64,000 bases of DNA from Sciurus carolinensis. Its lineage: Eukaryota; Chordata; Mammalia; Rodentia; Sciuridae. Each line of letters starts with the position of its first letter. The first letter of the stretch is position 1. The stretch is from positions 4,647,241-4,711,240 of the forward strand of contig NC_062213.1 of the NCBI RefSeq assembly GCF_902686445.1, in the 5' to 3' direction. The position numbers and the translations under genes are program-made. Below are positions 45,186 to 57,480 of the stretch, piece after piece. The notes under the pieces are model-generated. The model worked only from the letters and a program-made list of their open reading frames with translations, ran no database searches and was not told the DNA's origin.

Positions 45186-47780
45186 AGGGAAAGGACACAG
45201 CAAAATCTTACCCAGAAACTAAACAACTCTCTCTCACACATACACGTGTCTGTATATGTCCATTAATGTACACACTACAGATGATTTATCTTGTGTATTT
45301 TTCCTCACTCTCTTGGGGTTAGGGCTTCAACACAAGGTGGTTGGGAGGACACACTTCAGCCCATCCCGAGTTCCTAACCATATGTCACTCACCTGCCAGG
45401 CCTCTGCAATGACCCACATGGGGCAAAGTTAAGATGCCTAGTCTAGAAACTGGACAAGACATTGTAGCCTGGCCTCCTGTGCTCTGTCTGATTCATTCTG
45501 CAGGTACAGGTGGCTAGGACCTCCTCACGTCTGCCCACCTGTTTTGCCCCTGCGGATGCTGTGTTCTGTCAGGGGCCTCATAATTCTCTAGCTCTCATTA
45601 GGGCCTGACCCTCACTCTAGCCTTGCCAGTAGGAGAGATAACCGTGAGCCCCTGGCCTAGGGTGGTCAAGAATGGCCCCCAGCAGCGACAATTTCATAAA
45701 ACCTATTGTTGCCTTTGCTGTTGGGGAGCCACATTCTGTGATGCCGCTCCTTCCCTTGGCGCTGGCCCATGTAGGACCACCAGAGGCTTTCCTTTGAAAT
45801 TCCAGGGTCATAGTAGGTACCGAGGCCTCTGGGCCTGTGCTTGAAGGCTATCTGCTGGGTCTTCTCTCTACATACCAGCATCCGTTCCCACGTGCACCTG
45901 CTTCCTGTGCTTGGTAATATCTTTCTCTACCCTCAGCAGTGATCCTTCTGTGCTCTGTGTGGGTCATTATATCCTCCAGGGGTCTAGGAGCAACTCTGTG
46001 TGACCTAGTGGCCAGGAACAGGGAGAGTGATTCCCTGGGGCAGAGGTCTCTGCGCCACTTTCCAGCATGGGGGAGGCCATCCTAAGAGGGAGGAACGGAC
46101 CACGTCTGCTGCCTTGGAGGGTTCGGAGCAAATCCTTGGGGGCCATCCTCAAGTCAGGGTCCCAGGCTTTCCCAGCGAGTGTTCTGGACCTGACTTGCTT
46201 GGGCCTCATACAGTCCTCCAGGGTCGGCCACTCTACCTACCAAGTCCTGGACGTGGCCCTGTTTATTCACACTACAGTTGCAGAGATGGGGATGTCTTTG
46301 CTTCTAAAAGAGGCTTCTACATCTGGCTATTAGGGGCTGATTTCTGCTCCCAGCTATTTTCTATCTTTCTGAAAAAACATCTGTGGCCCTCAGCCACCGC
46401 CACCACATAGCGTGATCCTTACAGACGTGTCGTAGTCCCGGTGGTGGCTCTCCCAAGGGCTGGCACTTCCCCTTCCACCTTGCCTCCTTGTCTTGCTCAC
46501 ACCATTCCCTGAACGGGTACAGGTTGAGTTCACAGAAGTGACCCTGATACAGTTTGGGACTCAATATTTACAAGGACACCACGTGTGACAGAGTGGGGAG
46601 GAAGCAGGACGGAAGAGCAAAAGGCCCAAGTGCCATAAAGATCCACTGCACCTCGGCTGACCTGCTGGGGAACTGTGGAGCAAGCAAAGCCCATCAGAAT
46701 GGCCCAAGAAGGCCAGGATGTTAGGACCTTAATGCCTCTGCTGCCTCAGCCACCATGGTTGAGGTCAGAGCCTTCTGGGGATAGACCGTACCCAGTGATT
46801 CTCTAAGATGAAGATGCTGAGCTCGGAGGATTCCTGCTGACCACACTCCTGGGGAGGTGTCTGGTGTCCATGCCACAGGGGTGGGTATGGTGTGCACGGT
46901 GCGTGTTGTGTGTTGATGTGTGTTCCGTGCACTCAGGCTTGTGTTCTCCCAAGTTCTCCTGGGCTTCTGGTGAGGATGCTGCAGGAAAGAGGTGGAGGAG
47001 GTTCCTCAGGAGCCCTGTGAGCTCTGGGGCCCTTCTGCACCTGGGGATGCGTACGGCCGGCAGGGGTGGAACTCAGGGCAGGAAGAGATCTGAGGGCACT
47101 GGCTAAGTTCTTTCCTCCCTCTGTCCCCTTCCCCTCCCTCCCTTCCTTGAAAGGAAGCAATGAGAAGGTTAGGGGAGAAATATAGGGAAAAAGCCCCCTG
47201 GTTGAAAATTCAGAGAAAACAAACATCATTCACTTTGCAAGGTTTCCCACTCTCTGCTCCAGGGCATCCCCGGGTGGTGGCTCTGTGACTGGCTGCACGT
47301 CCTAGAGCCCAGAAGATGACAAAGCTCTTTGGAGAGCAGTGGATTTGAATGATACCTCGTTGGAATGCTGGTCTTGGCAGCCTGTGGGGTAATCACCCAC
47401 CACCTGAGCACTCTCCACCCCCAGGCCATGGTGCACAGGGTTGCCAGGCGCGAGCGGCCTGCATGTGGCTCTGTGTCCCCAGGTGGCCAGTCCAGAGCAG
47501 CCGTCTGGAAGGCGGCATGAAAGCTTTTTTGGAAGAGTTAGTCAGGGATGGCTGGCACGGCTGCCAGTTCTTCCAGTCAGACTGGACCCGGCCATGACTG
47601 CCGGTGGCTCAGCTGTGGTGGGCACGAGACTGGGGGCTGCAGCAAACAAAAGCAACAAGCTAGCAGTGTCGCCGCAGCTCCCGAGCAAGCCAGACCCGGG
47701 CTGAGCTGTAAGCCTGTCTTTACAAGAGCAGTGAGAGGTTGTTCTTAACCCCATTTTAAAGTAAAAAAGAAGATAACTAG
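45186..47780. other. Unclassified, moderately GC-rich sequence
   Basis: Parts of 45600-46560 have the style of an old LTR element, but I cannot name it. A TG/GTG-rich run lies at about 46884-46925. Open frames are short, overlapping and without domains. Confidence 0.35.
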
Positions 47781-47784
47781 TTTA

Positions 47785-47965
47785 TCCAGCATTTACCGCT
47801 AAGTGCAGCGCTGGCCCTCGGCATGGCTCATCCTGTTCCGTGCTTACAGCTTCGTGATGTGAGCATCACCACCACGTTGAACAAGATGAGGAAACAGAGG
47901 CTTAAAGGCATTCAAGAAATATCTATAATCAAGGGAGGTTTTAGAGCCAGGTCGTGGCAAAAGAT
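47785..47965 (-). mobile_element. MIR SINE, antisense
   Basis: The stretch 'gatgaggaaacagaggctta' (47885-47904) and the following 'ggttttagagccaggtcgtg' are the antisense MIR core and tRNA-like part. Confidence 0.7.
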
Positions 47966-48565
47966 ATCACCCTGAAACCTGCTATCCCGGGAAGAGGGCC
48001 TGGCTGAGAACGAGTCCGCCAGTTAACCCTTGTGTTCTCATGTCTGTACTCATTTCTGTTGATAGCGACCACCCTGGTAGGGAGCAGCATCAGGCAGAGA
48101 AAGAACACAAGTATCTCGCTTTCCATGCAAGGACCACCATGGCTCCAGGTTGGTATCGGGGCAGTGCCCAAGTCCTGGAGGGAAGCCAAGACCCCAGAAA
48201 TTAGCACCCTGGGTAGGACCATGGCTCCAGGGAACTGGTGCTCTCTTGACGTCCACTCCAGATGGCTGGGCGCAAGGTGCTTTTATGTGTTAGCCTCCTT
48301 ACCTAAAGATGGGGAGCCATGGGGAGCCATGGGGAGGGAGTCGGGTGACTGGTCTGAGGAGCGTTTTCACCAACTGACTGGCACACAACGCCTGCATTGC
48401 CCTGGTTGCCTAAGTGCATGAGAACATGCGAGGAACGAGGGTTGTTTGTGACCATCTAAATGAGAACGGTGACAATGGTGGAGAAGGTGATTGGGACACA
48501 GATGCAGGATGCTGGCGAGGACAACAGTGGAGATGACAAGGACACAGTTGGCTCCTTTTGCTCAG
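47966..48565. other. Unclassified sequence
   Basis: No family was recognised apart from the 10-bp tandem repeat at 48311-48337. Confidence 0.4.
48311..48337. repeat. 10-bp tandem repeat, 2.7 copies
   Basis: The word 'ggggagccat' occurs at 48311-48320 and 48321-48330, with a partial third copy. Confidence 0.9.
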
Positions 48566-48569
48566 GAGG

Positions 48570-48725
48570 GTGTTGTGCTGTGTGAGCATCACGATCCCAT
48601 CACGTGCTGTGATCACGCTATTGTTAGGGCGATTTTCTGGAGGGGAAACTGAAGCACAGAGAGGTCAAATGACTTGTCCAGGGTGGTCACGACCTATGTT
48701 GCTCCTCCGAGAGCAAGAGCCCTGG
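48570..48725 (-). mobile_element. MIR SINE, antisense
   Basis: The stretch 'aggggaaactgaagcacaga' followed by 'gaggtcaaatgacttgtcca' (48661-48680) is the antisense MIR core. Confidence 0.75.
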
Positions 48726-48945
48726 CTACACAGAGGCAGCAAGGGGCGGAGGCTGGCGTGGCAGAAGCAGCTAGCCCTCAGTGGAAGACAGCAGCCTTTG
48801 GTAGCTGCAGTTGTCCAGAGAGTGGTCTTTGGGGAGTGACCTGATGACCCTTGCCTCTGCAGAGATGCACAGATGCAAAAGCCACTTAGAAGACCCGGAC
48901 CAAGAGGTTAAGAAGGGGCCTGATTAGGAGAAGGTTAAGGTCCCT
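48726..48945. other. Unclassified sequence
   Basis: No family was recognised. Confidence 0.4.
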
Positions 48946-48949
48946 GTGC

Positions 48950-49330
48950 TTCTTGTTTTCTGGAATTCTGTGATAATGTTTTAATGTCTTCAATTGAAAT
49001 TCCTGTACTTTTTGCAAGAAGGAAGATTGGGGTTAATCTGCTATCAGGTAGAGGCAACTGTTCATTTGCATGTTCTCTCTGGGAGAATGTGAGATTTACA
49101 AAGTCAAATCTGATTAAGGTGCACAGACTTTCTCAAGGAAACAGCGATTATGCATCACAATGAAAGGAGAGCACAGCCCCGAATGGAGAATTCGCTAATT
49201 GTTCTTTGCAACTGGGGGCATCAGACCCCTTTTGGTACCAGGCTTATTGTCTGTGTGTATAAATTTTCCAAATTCTCCCCCAGTGGCCTGGCAGCAGAAG
49301 AATAAATAAGAACCTTTTTTTTCCCCTGTA
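48950..49330. promoter_or_regulatory. Candidate enhancer-like conserved noncoding element
   Basis: This is a 380-bp non-repetitive block set in GC-richer DNA. It carries a perfect octamer ATTTGCAT (49064-49071, a POU-factor type site), homeodomain-like cores ('ggttaatctgctatcagg', 'attcgctaattgttctttgc') and 'gattatgcatcacaatgaaa'. It has no long frame and matches no transposon that I know. The look is that of a developmental enhancer. Neither conservation nor activity could be tested. Confidence 0.3.
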
Positions 49331-49808
49331 ACCTTTTGAAGTGAAAAGGAGTCCCGGTTCTCCTCTGAATTTTGGTTTAGCGAAGACTCCTGTCTAACAT
49401 ATTTGTTGCCCTAGGGTGTCCCCAGGGAACCAGGTTTACTTAGGAGAAATTCACCGTCTTGAAAGAACAGGAACAGGGACATCAGCTTCGTTGGGAAATA
49501 GCTGTCAAATCAATTATGCCAGGATCAGATTAGCACATCAGAATCGGTGTCTCTCCCCAGGACAGCATTCCCAGACCCATCAAGTTCACAGGGAGAAGGG
49601 GAAGGGGAGAAGCCCAACCAGGCTTGTGCTACTCCTCTCCTCATTCCACAGAGCTCGGAAGCGCAGAGCCTCACCTCTCGGGTCCTTCCTGCCCCCCATC
49701 TCAAACAGCCCCTGCTACAGGATCCTGCTTCTCTGCCTCAGGTAGCCTGGAGTCTGTGATGACGGCCCAACTCTCCAGACTCCTTCCTATCAGATTCCCA
49801 ACCCCAAA
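49331..49808. other. Unclassified sequence
   Basis: No family was recognised. Small + strand frames near 49416-49759 have no domain. Confidence 0.4.
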
Positions 49809-49880
49809 GGGACCAGTGAGGCAGAATTAATCTGCCCCATTAATGGTCCCTGCTTTGCCCCAGCCCGGTCTCCACCCCAG
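49809..49880 (+). repeat. Left arm of an inverted repeat
   Basis: This arm is the reverse complement of 50463-50535. An exact 29-bp core lies at 49828-49856, containing the perfect palindrome 'ccattaatgg'. Flanks on both sides of the core still match at roughly 70%, with a small indel. About 0.6 kb separates the arms. Confidence 0.9.
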
Positions 49881-50462
49881 TCCTGATTAGAAAGCCTGAG
49901 CCCCTTGAAAACTTAACTCCTCACACTCCTGGCTCGCTTCTGATATCATGTGTTTGGAGACATCTTACCTTCTTCACTATCCCCAAATGCCTGACCCGTG
50001 TCTCCGTTTCTCATTCATGAGACACGTAGCAGTGACATCACAATTTGGGTTTGATGTCTTCACCTTCTGCACCTGAAGGCAGGGGTCGCATCCGTCTTGC
50101 CTGCTCTTCTCTCTTCAGTGGCCTCTGACCCCAGTTCATCCTGGCCTTGGCCGAGTCTGCATTGCTTGAGCCTCTCCTTCACAGAGGAGCCAGGCTGGAG
50201 CCCCGCCTCTCTGGCCGTGGCGTGGACCCTTTGCTGAACGGGCAGGTGAATTGCACCGCAGCTGGTCTGACGTGAGTGTAGGAGTAAGAAGACGGTTTTC
50301 CGTTTGCTCTTTGTGGTCATCACCTCACATGCAGCAAGCAGGGCTACAACTGGCACAGTATGGGCTAAGGAACAGGAGCCAGTCAAGGGAAAGCAGAGTC
50401 CCCAGCACCCAAGCAGCTACTCCAGGCCCGGACTTGGTGGGCCTCATTGCGTGTCATCAAAA
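49881..50462. other. Spacer between inverted-repeat arms
   Basis: No family or gene was recognised. Weak similarity between the arms may extend about 30 bases into each side of this spacer. The antisense frame 50060-50386 has no domain. Confidence 0.4.
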
Positions 50463-50535
50463 CTCTGGTGGGAGATGGGGCTCGGGGAAAGCAGGGACCA
50501 TTAATGGGGCAGATTAGTCCTGCCTCCCTGGAACC
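50463..50535 (-). repeat. Right arm of an inverted repeat
   Basis: This arm contains the reverse complement of the 29-bp core at 50488-50516. See the left arm at 49809-49880. Confidence 0.9.
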
Positions 50536-51715
50536 AGGCTCTAGCTGCAGGCAACACGTGTTCTCAGAGTTTTCTGGGACTAATAACTGGCAACCACTGC
50601 TAACCACTGGGCGCAAGATGCTGCAGTAACAGCAAGAGTCCTGCCAGGGGTGACACGTGTGTGCCGCCTCCCCCATGCAGACACGGCTGCGGCCAGGATT
50701 GTGGTGCCCCCGCTGCCCAGGCAAAGCACGCGCACACACCAGGCAGACACTCCTGTTCCTTGCCTCTCAGAGATGAGTGCTGCCTCTCTGGTTCCATGTT
50801 CTCCCAGTCAGCTTGGCACCTTGGGGCTGTTTTACTACTGCTCTTCGCGTCTACCCCTTCTTGGCACTCCATGCCAGGTGGTAACCTGCTTGGAGCTCTC
50901 TAGCTCCACAACAGTTCTGTGCAGTCTTACCAACCCTCTCCTACAGAGCCAGCTGTGCCCTCTTATGGTTGGGCTCTCATGAGACTGTGAGTTTCCAGTG
51001 GCCCATTACCATTGACGGAGGTCACAGTTCATCTAGTTGCCTGTCCATCTCATTCTCTGAACCAGGAGATGCTTGTGGTCAAAGATGGAGCTGGGTCCTT
51101 CTCATCCCCTCATTGCCCTCTGTAGAGCCAGGCACAGAAGGCAAAGCGCTTTGGACTACAAGCTTGTCAAATGACCACCTTACTGAAGGAGAAGAAGGGA
51201 AGAACCAGACTGGAGGGTGACCCAAGGGTGGAAAGATGCTGGAAGAAGCCCTTTCCTTTTCTTGGCCCAAGGTCAATTGCCTACAGGCCTCTGAATCCTG
51301 CTCCTAACCCAACCCTCTGCTCTTCAGCCTTCCTAGTGCCAGTGGCTTCAGAGCCTGGCCCTAGGTTGAACATGAGCTTTTGAGCTTGGAACCTTCAAGA
51401 CCTTCAGCCTTGAGGACGCCGTTCATCCTGGGAGACCGCACTGGGATGAGAAGTGAGCCTCAGGTTAAGTATGCCGTGGAGGAGCCCCTGCCATGCCCTT
51501 CTGGGAGCATCACAGGATCTTTCCAGTGTCCTGGCTCAGACTTCCTATTGCTGTCTGCACTATACCAGTGCTGGAGACTCAGGGGTGCTGCCGGCAACAG
51601 GAACGAGGGGACTTCTGGTGAGGGTCAGTCTTTAGTGTTCCTGTTTGCCTCCTGTAAGGACATGAGGTGTTTGTAAAGGCCCACATGTAGGGAAGATGGA
51701 GAGAGGGTCAAAGTC
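50536..51715. other. Unclassified sequence
   Basis: No repeat or exon was recognised. Overlapping frames on both strands near 50600-51000 have no domain. Confidence 0.4.
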
Positions 51716-51719
51716 AGTT

Positions 51720-51845
51720 CTTCCACTTAGCTTTTGACATTGGGCTGCTACTCCGTTAACTTCTGGGAATCTGTATCCTCATATGAAAAATGGGGACAGG
51801 TAAAAGCAGCTCAGAAACATGAAATAAATTCTTCCAAGGGCCTCA
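51720..51845 (+). mobile_element. MIR SINE fragment, sense
   Basis: The stretch 'tccacttagcttttgacatt' followed by 'tatgaaaaatggggacaggt' follows the MIR core and tail. Confidence 0.6.
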
Positions 51846-51849
51846 ACAA

Positions 51850-54015
51850 AGTCAGTTGGTGGAGGAAAAGAATTTGTAGAAGGCCATTTTTAACACTCTG
51901 TGTGGAGTTCTACCTCTGGTCCCTTCTGATTTCTATAAAGAGAGAGATTGTCTCCCAGTGCATGTCACAAGCTCAAGTACACAAAGGGATTAGTAGTCAC
52001 TAGCCACAGAGAAGCAGCCGTGAGGAGAGGCCTCACCTACCACATGATGCCCAGAGCTGGGGTGCTCTGTTCCAACAGCAGTGACTCCAGTCGTGGTGGT
52101 CAGGAGGACAGGCGCAGAGAGGCCCGCCACAAAGTCGCACTTCTACAGCAAGCTCCACATCTGGATTCTTGTGACATGTTTCCACCATTCAAAATTGGTA
52201 ACTGAGTCCATGGATTTTCAAAGATGAATGAGATCTTACCTGGGAGGCCAGCTTGACCTCCAGGCGGCCAGCTTTCCCCTGCTGCCCTAGAGAAGAGGAC
52301 AAGAGCCTCTGCTGGCAGGGGTCAGCTTTGGGGCCAGCACATCTGGCAATCCAGTTTGCCGTGAGGAAGGGCTCATCCGCTGTCGCCCTTCTGGGGGGTT
52401 GTAAGCAGGTGTGTGCCCACATGTGGGCCTGTGTGCCTTCCTCTCCTGCAGGCGGTGCACAGACTGAAACGACGGCATCTGGACTCTCTCCCAGGCTGAC
52501 GATCTCTGGCTTGTCTACAGATGGCCGCTTGGTTATTCTTATGGTTGGTTCCAGAGAGGTTTGGGGGAGCTGACCAGGGGAGGGGGCGAAGCCTACTGAG
52601 AGCTCAACTTTGGCACATGCCAGGATTCTGTGGGACATGGGCAGGGCATCCAGGAGAGGCAGCAGCTCCAGAGTCATAGGGACATGGGGAGGGGAAGTGA
52701 GTGCAGGTCACGTGACTGGCTCCTTGCTGGCTTTCCCTTGCTGTGATGGTTTATTCTGATGACTTCAAGGGAAATACCAACCCTATCCTCCATTTGCTGA
52801 AGCTGTTAGTATTTGGCACGTTCCCATAATAAATCTTCACTACCACCCCAAAGTTGAATGGCATTGCTTTCAGTTTACAGGGGAGTCCATCATGGACTCC
52901 TGCCTGCACATGAGGCCAACCCATTGGAGAACAAGCTGGGCCGTGCCCCCCAATGGCTGGTCAGAAGGGGTGGTATTTTGCTGCAGGTATGAGCTAAGGG
53001 AGGCACCATGGAGGCCACCTGCTCAAGCTGCCAGCCTTGCCCCCAGTCCCACTCATGCTCACCTCCAGATATAATCTTTCACTTAACCATATGACCTGAC
53101 GGATCTCGTGACAGGGAGCTCTGGATGCCGCTCATTTCATGTCTCCTGGGTGGGCATTTCACCAGGGCCCAGTCACATGCCAGGGGCTATTTTATGAAGG
53201 TGGGTGGTTTTCTACTATACGGCAAGACCTCGTGGCCTGTAGCCCCATCTTCCCAGGAGTCTGCCACGCACTGGACAGAGCTCCTCTCCCACTGCAGCTC
53301 CCTTTGATGCACAGGCTGCAGGGGGTTCTGATCTGTCCGGGGTCAGGTCCAACTTTGCTGTAGTGTCTCCAATGTCCTTGGCCAGCAGCTGCCATGGTTT
53401 CTCAGTGCGAGTGGCAGGAACATTGGAGGAGCAAATGGAAACTCCCTGCAGCCAACAGCAAGTCCCAGTGCAGGGACAGTGCTCTGCCCACTGGGTGGGA
53501 GTAGCCAGTACAACGGCAAGAAAGGGTGGATGCATCCTTCTGATCGAGGGAGTGGAAAATCAGAGGCACTGGCCTGGCTCCCCGGTATCCTGGAGTGCAA
53601 TGAAATGCTCCAGCTTCCGGGAGACTTAGGGTCCCTCGTAGCCCCCGTTCCTGCACTTCTCACACCAGTGCAATCCCGTCTTGCTGTTCTGGTGACCCTT
53701 CAAGGCAGAAGCTGGTATGTGAATGTGGTCTCCCCGACCCCAGAGCCCAGCCTGCCCTCAGGAGAAGCCAGTGTCAACAGCCCAGCAATTCCACCCTCAC
53801 GCCAGCTGCTGTGTCGGTCTCTTGCTCCCTCCAAGCCACAAGATTATTCCTCGTGTTTGCACATATTCTGAATCACTGACTTGAAATAAAACTTTTCTTG
53901 CCCAGATCTGTGCCCTTCGTGTGCTGCTGTGTGGAGGAGCAGGAGTCCCTACCTCAGAGCATGCCGTGGTGCTAGCACAGGATGGCCATGGGGCTGGCGC
54001 CCACGTCCGGCCCGA
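51850..54015. other. Unclassified sequence
   Basis: No repeat or exon is supported. The frames 52189-52677 (-, 162 codons) and 53479-53871 (+, 130 codons) are covered by opposing frames and have no domain. Confidence 0.4.
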
Positions 54016-54019
54016 ATGT

Positions 54020-54125
54020 TGGTGGGAAACCTACATCACCTCTCCAGGTCTCTTTCCTCATCAATAAAATGGAGACAATAGCTACTAATTCACAGAAATT
54101 ATTTTGAGAATACAGGGAGCAGTGG
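54020..54125 (+). mobile_element. MIR SINE fragment, sense
   Basis: The stretch 'ggtctctttcctcatcaata' followed by 'aaatggagacaatagctact' follows the MIR core and tail. Confidence 0.65.
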
Positions 54126-54425
54126 ATTTGGAAGGACTTGTGCAGATGGTCATGTGGAAGGCAATTTTGAGAGGCCTTGATGGTATTGGATAAATGTCCC
54201 TGTTTGTGTTTCAGACTGAAACAATAAACTGTGGTTTGTTGATCTGTGGTGAGAAGTGGGGCATTTGTTTTGTCGTTTTATTGACCCAGCTGCTGGTGAC
54301 AGTCTGCCCCAGGCCAGCACTGCCGAGGATGTGATGAGGTGTGCTTGCTTCGGCTGCCAGCTCAGAGCCCGCAGTCGTCCATTCGTTGCGCCTGTGTTGC
54401 CAGGCTCTGTCGGGTACTGGTGTCC
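54126..54425. other. Unclassified sequence
   Basis: No family was recognised. A stretch at 54343 resembles the first bases of U6 snRNA only superficially. Confidence 0.4.
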
Positions 54426-54427
54426 CC

Positions 54428-54835
54428 ATGTGGTAGATTGCAAAAACAGCTGCAGATTCGTCCCTTCTTTGTATCCCTGCCTTCAGAGTGCGGTGTTGCA
54501 CAGAATCTCTCTCTGCCCCTCGAATCTGGGTTGCAGTGGGACTTACTCTGACCAGTGAACTACTAGCAGCAAGAAAGCTCGGCATGTCAGGGTCCTCTCT
54601 TGCAGCTCTGCCGCCATGTGATGAGCCGAGTTAGTCTGCTGGATGAAGAGACATGCGGTCCAGTCTCCCTTGCTGCCATACCTGGCATCCAGCTCCGCCC
54701 CGTTCAGAGCCACTAGGTGGTTGGCAGCTGAGCACGTGAGTGAGCCCAACCAGAGCAGAAGAACAGCCTGGCTGAGCCTGGCCAAACCACAGGTGCCGAG
54801 TCACGGGCTAACCCGGAGGCGTTTCAGGCCACACA
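54428..54835 (+). mobile_element. MLT1-type (ERVL-MaLR) LTR, sense
   Basis: The order 'atgtggtagattgcaaaaac', 'gtgggacttactctgaccag', 'gagttagtctgctggatgaa', 'cacgtgagtgagcccaacca', 'agcagaagaacagcctggct' and 'acaggtgccgagtcacgggc' follows an MLT1J/K-like LTR. No internal region is attached, so it is probably solo. Confidence 0.7.
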
Positions 54836-55995
54836 GCTTGGGATGATCGTACAGTTAAAGCTGCTGATAGACTTGGCATGTCTGCTCTCCACCACACACC
54901 ATCTGTCTGGAGTTTACACACACCTCAACAGGTGTGCGACATGCAGATGAACGGAGTAGGGGACTGTATTGTGTCTCCAAGTCCACCCTCAGGTCTGCTG
55001 ACTTACTAGGAGGATTCAGTATTCAAAAACCTTCGTACTGGTGGTTAGTTTATTAAAGTAAGAAGGATGCAGATTAAAACCTGCTGATGAGAAAGGTGTG
55101 TGGGTGGAGCCCTGGGGAGAGCTGGCATGAGCTCCAAGTGTTTTCTCCAGTGGAACTACACGAAGTGCCCAGTCCCCCCAGCAATGACATGTGACAGCAG
55201 GACAGACTGTCAGTCGGACTGGTGCCAGCCTTGGAGGTGGCAGTGCCTTCGAGTCTGACCTCAGCTACTTGATGCTTTGTCTGCTGGAGGTCAGACTGAC
55301 ATGGTACACCCAAAGCCTCAGGCACATGCCATCTACGACAGATGCTATTGCTAGCACAGCCGTGGGCTGGCCCAAGCCTAAGGCATGCAGCACACTCTTC
55401 TCAGGCAGTGCTCAGAGGGCTTGCTGGTCTGAGGCAGAGCCTCAAGGCAGGGTTTCAGCAGCCCAGGTCTGCCTGGCACACAGTGGGGAATGTGTCTTGG
55501 TTAGTGACAAGCACTTCCCTGCAGATGACCTGCACAGAGGTGTTGTGCACAGCTCAGAAGGCAGGTGTGTGCAGCTATAGGAGCTGCAGGTGAGTGAGTG
55601 TCATAGCAACTTCTGGGCACAGAACAGCCACATCTCTTCTCCCCTTGGCCTCAGTTTCCTCCAGGGAAGAGTGAAATTAGAGACGAAGTCACCCCTGTGG
55701 GTTCATGTAGGCTTATGGTGCTATGACTCTTCACACTTGATAGAGTCACTTGAAGGAGGCATTGACGTGGGACCCAGATTCTTGACAGTGCCTATTAAAT
55801 GTCATAGATTGAATTTCCTTAGTCATTACTCTAATGATTTTGTCTTCTGTTTCATTCAAAATGGAGATACAATCTAATTTTCAATCCCCAGATAACCAGC
55901 CAGGATCTAATCAATTGCAGAAGAGTGACCAGGAGCACAGACACCTCTGCAGCTCTGGCACCCTCCAGGTGGGAAGGCCATCACCAGGTTCATCT
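54836..55995. other. Unclassified sequence
   Basis: No repeat or exon is supported. The + strand frame 55191-55580 (129 codons) has no domain. Confidence 0.4.
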
Positions 55996-55999
55996 GCTT

Positions 56000-56370
56000 G
56001 CTTTTTCATTTATGCAACAAACACACATTTAAAGCCTCTACTGTGTGCAGGACACAGGGCTGTATGTGAGGGGCATGTAAATGAAGGGACATAGTTCCAA
56101 GTGGCATCATTTCATGGGTTAGAGGAGGAGCGTAACGAGGGGCGGCCACACGCAGGTCAGTGCTCAGCTTGGAAGTTTCATGTGTAAAAACCCAGATGGG
56201 CTGCCACCCGCACTGGGCAGCAGAGAAGGCTTCCTGGAGGAATGAACTGGGTTCGGAGATGCCCAACGGCTGGGGGGCGTCAGGTGGGAGGGCACAGCAC
56301 CTGGAGGCTGAGGCCACTGACAACAGCACCCAGCGAACTGAATGCAGCTGGACGTGACTGAGCCTGGCGA
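56000..56370 (-). mobile_element. L2 LINE 3' region, antisense
   Basis: The stretch 'taaagcctctactgtgtgca' (about 56030) is the antisense L2 3' end, and 'ggcttcctggaggaatgaac' (about 56228) lies further along the antisense L2 order. Confidence 0.6.
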
Positions 56371-57235
56371 CGCTCAAGGTGGCTCCCTTGGCCTCCCTAG
56401 TGTGATCCTGGCAAGAGCCTTGGCTGGTGGTGCTGTGTTGTCCCTTTCCTGCAGAAGACTCAGCTCAGCCCCATGAGAAGCAGACGGCTAACCTGAGTTC
56501 AGTGTGGCTCTTGACAAGAAGTCTCTCGGCCTCTGGCCCAGAGCTGAGTAGGGAATTGCTCCCAGGAGACCAGAGCTGGAGGAAAGAAGTGGAACAAGCC
56601 AGTGGTCAGTGTGTGCGGGGTGGCTTCTGTGAGGCTCATTTGGATTGTAGTGTCACAGAAACAACGTGGAGGGATGAGAATGGAGTGCAAACTCCGTTAG
56701 ACACTCAGGTCCAGGTCCAGGGAGGAGCAGGGCCCGGAGGAGCAGGGAAGGTGTGCCGTGCCTCCTCTGGGCACAGGGTGGGCCTGCACTGGTCATGGTG
56801 TAGGAGACAGAGGGCTCCTGGGTTCTGGTCACAGCTGCAGATGTATCAGCTTTCTGGACTAGAGAGTCCCTGGGGCTCTTCAGGCCTTGGTCTTCTCCTT
56901 GAGGTGAGGCTTCCTAGGATCTCCAGGTGCTGGGGTTTCATCCAGCTGAAGCACGTTGAGCAGGCTGGGGGTCTGTGTAGGGTTGCTGGCGGACAGCTGA
57001 GCGCAATAAGACAGCGAGCAAATCAGTCAGTGCTTGAAGGATCTTGAAGGGGAAGGACCAGGGATAATGCCCTGGCCGCGCACTAGAGACCTGCTCTGGG
57101 CCTCTACCAGAGTTAGGTGCATTGTTCATTCTAATCTTTTAACAAATTTTAACTGCATAATGAAGACACCTCAATTGACTCCTAAATTCCAATGCCTGGT
57201 ACCTGTGTGTCTTTGGCCAAGAGATTTGCATTTCT
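56371..57235. other. Unclassified GC-rich sequence
   Basis: No repeat or exon was recognised. The + strand frame 56427-57047 (206 codons) has no domain or signal peptide and runs through compositionally plain GC-rich DNA. I judge it chance. Confidence 0.4.
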
Positions 57236-57239
57236 TCTT

Positions 57240-57480
57240 TGTTTTGAATGTTTTTATTAGTGTATTATACTCCCCAGTACTTCCTTCCCCGCCCCTCCTG
57301 CAGCCTCTTCCTCTCTTGTTCATGTATTTTAATTGATGCATTAGCTCTACATGAAAGTGGAATGCATTGTGATCTGTTCATACGTGCAAATAGCATCCTT
57401 GCCCCCTTGGTGCCCTACCACTCCTCTGCGGACCCCCTTCTGCTTGAAACTTCCATTTCTAACCGGCTCAGAACGAGCTC
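57240..57480 (-). mobile_element. Sciurid-type L1 3' end, antisense
   Basis: The stretch 'tttttattagtgtattatac' and later 'gcattagctctacatgaaag' with 'tggaatgcattgtgatctgt' (about 57358) resembles the antisense L1 3' end found at 4850-5000, in two joined pieces. Confidence 0.4.

Noticed and set aside
54343..54360. Possible U6 snRNA pseudogene start ('gtgcttgcttcggctgcc')
   Set aside because: Similarity stops after about 18 bases. The rest of the snRNA is absent.
56427..57047. 206-codon + strand frame as a gene
   Set aside because: No domain, no signal peptide, no splice context I can defend.
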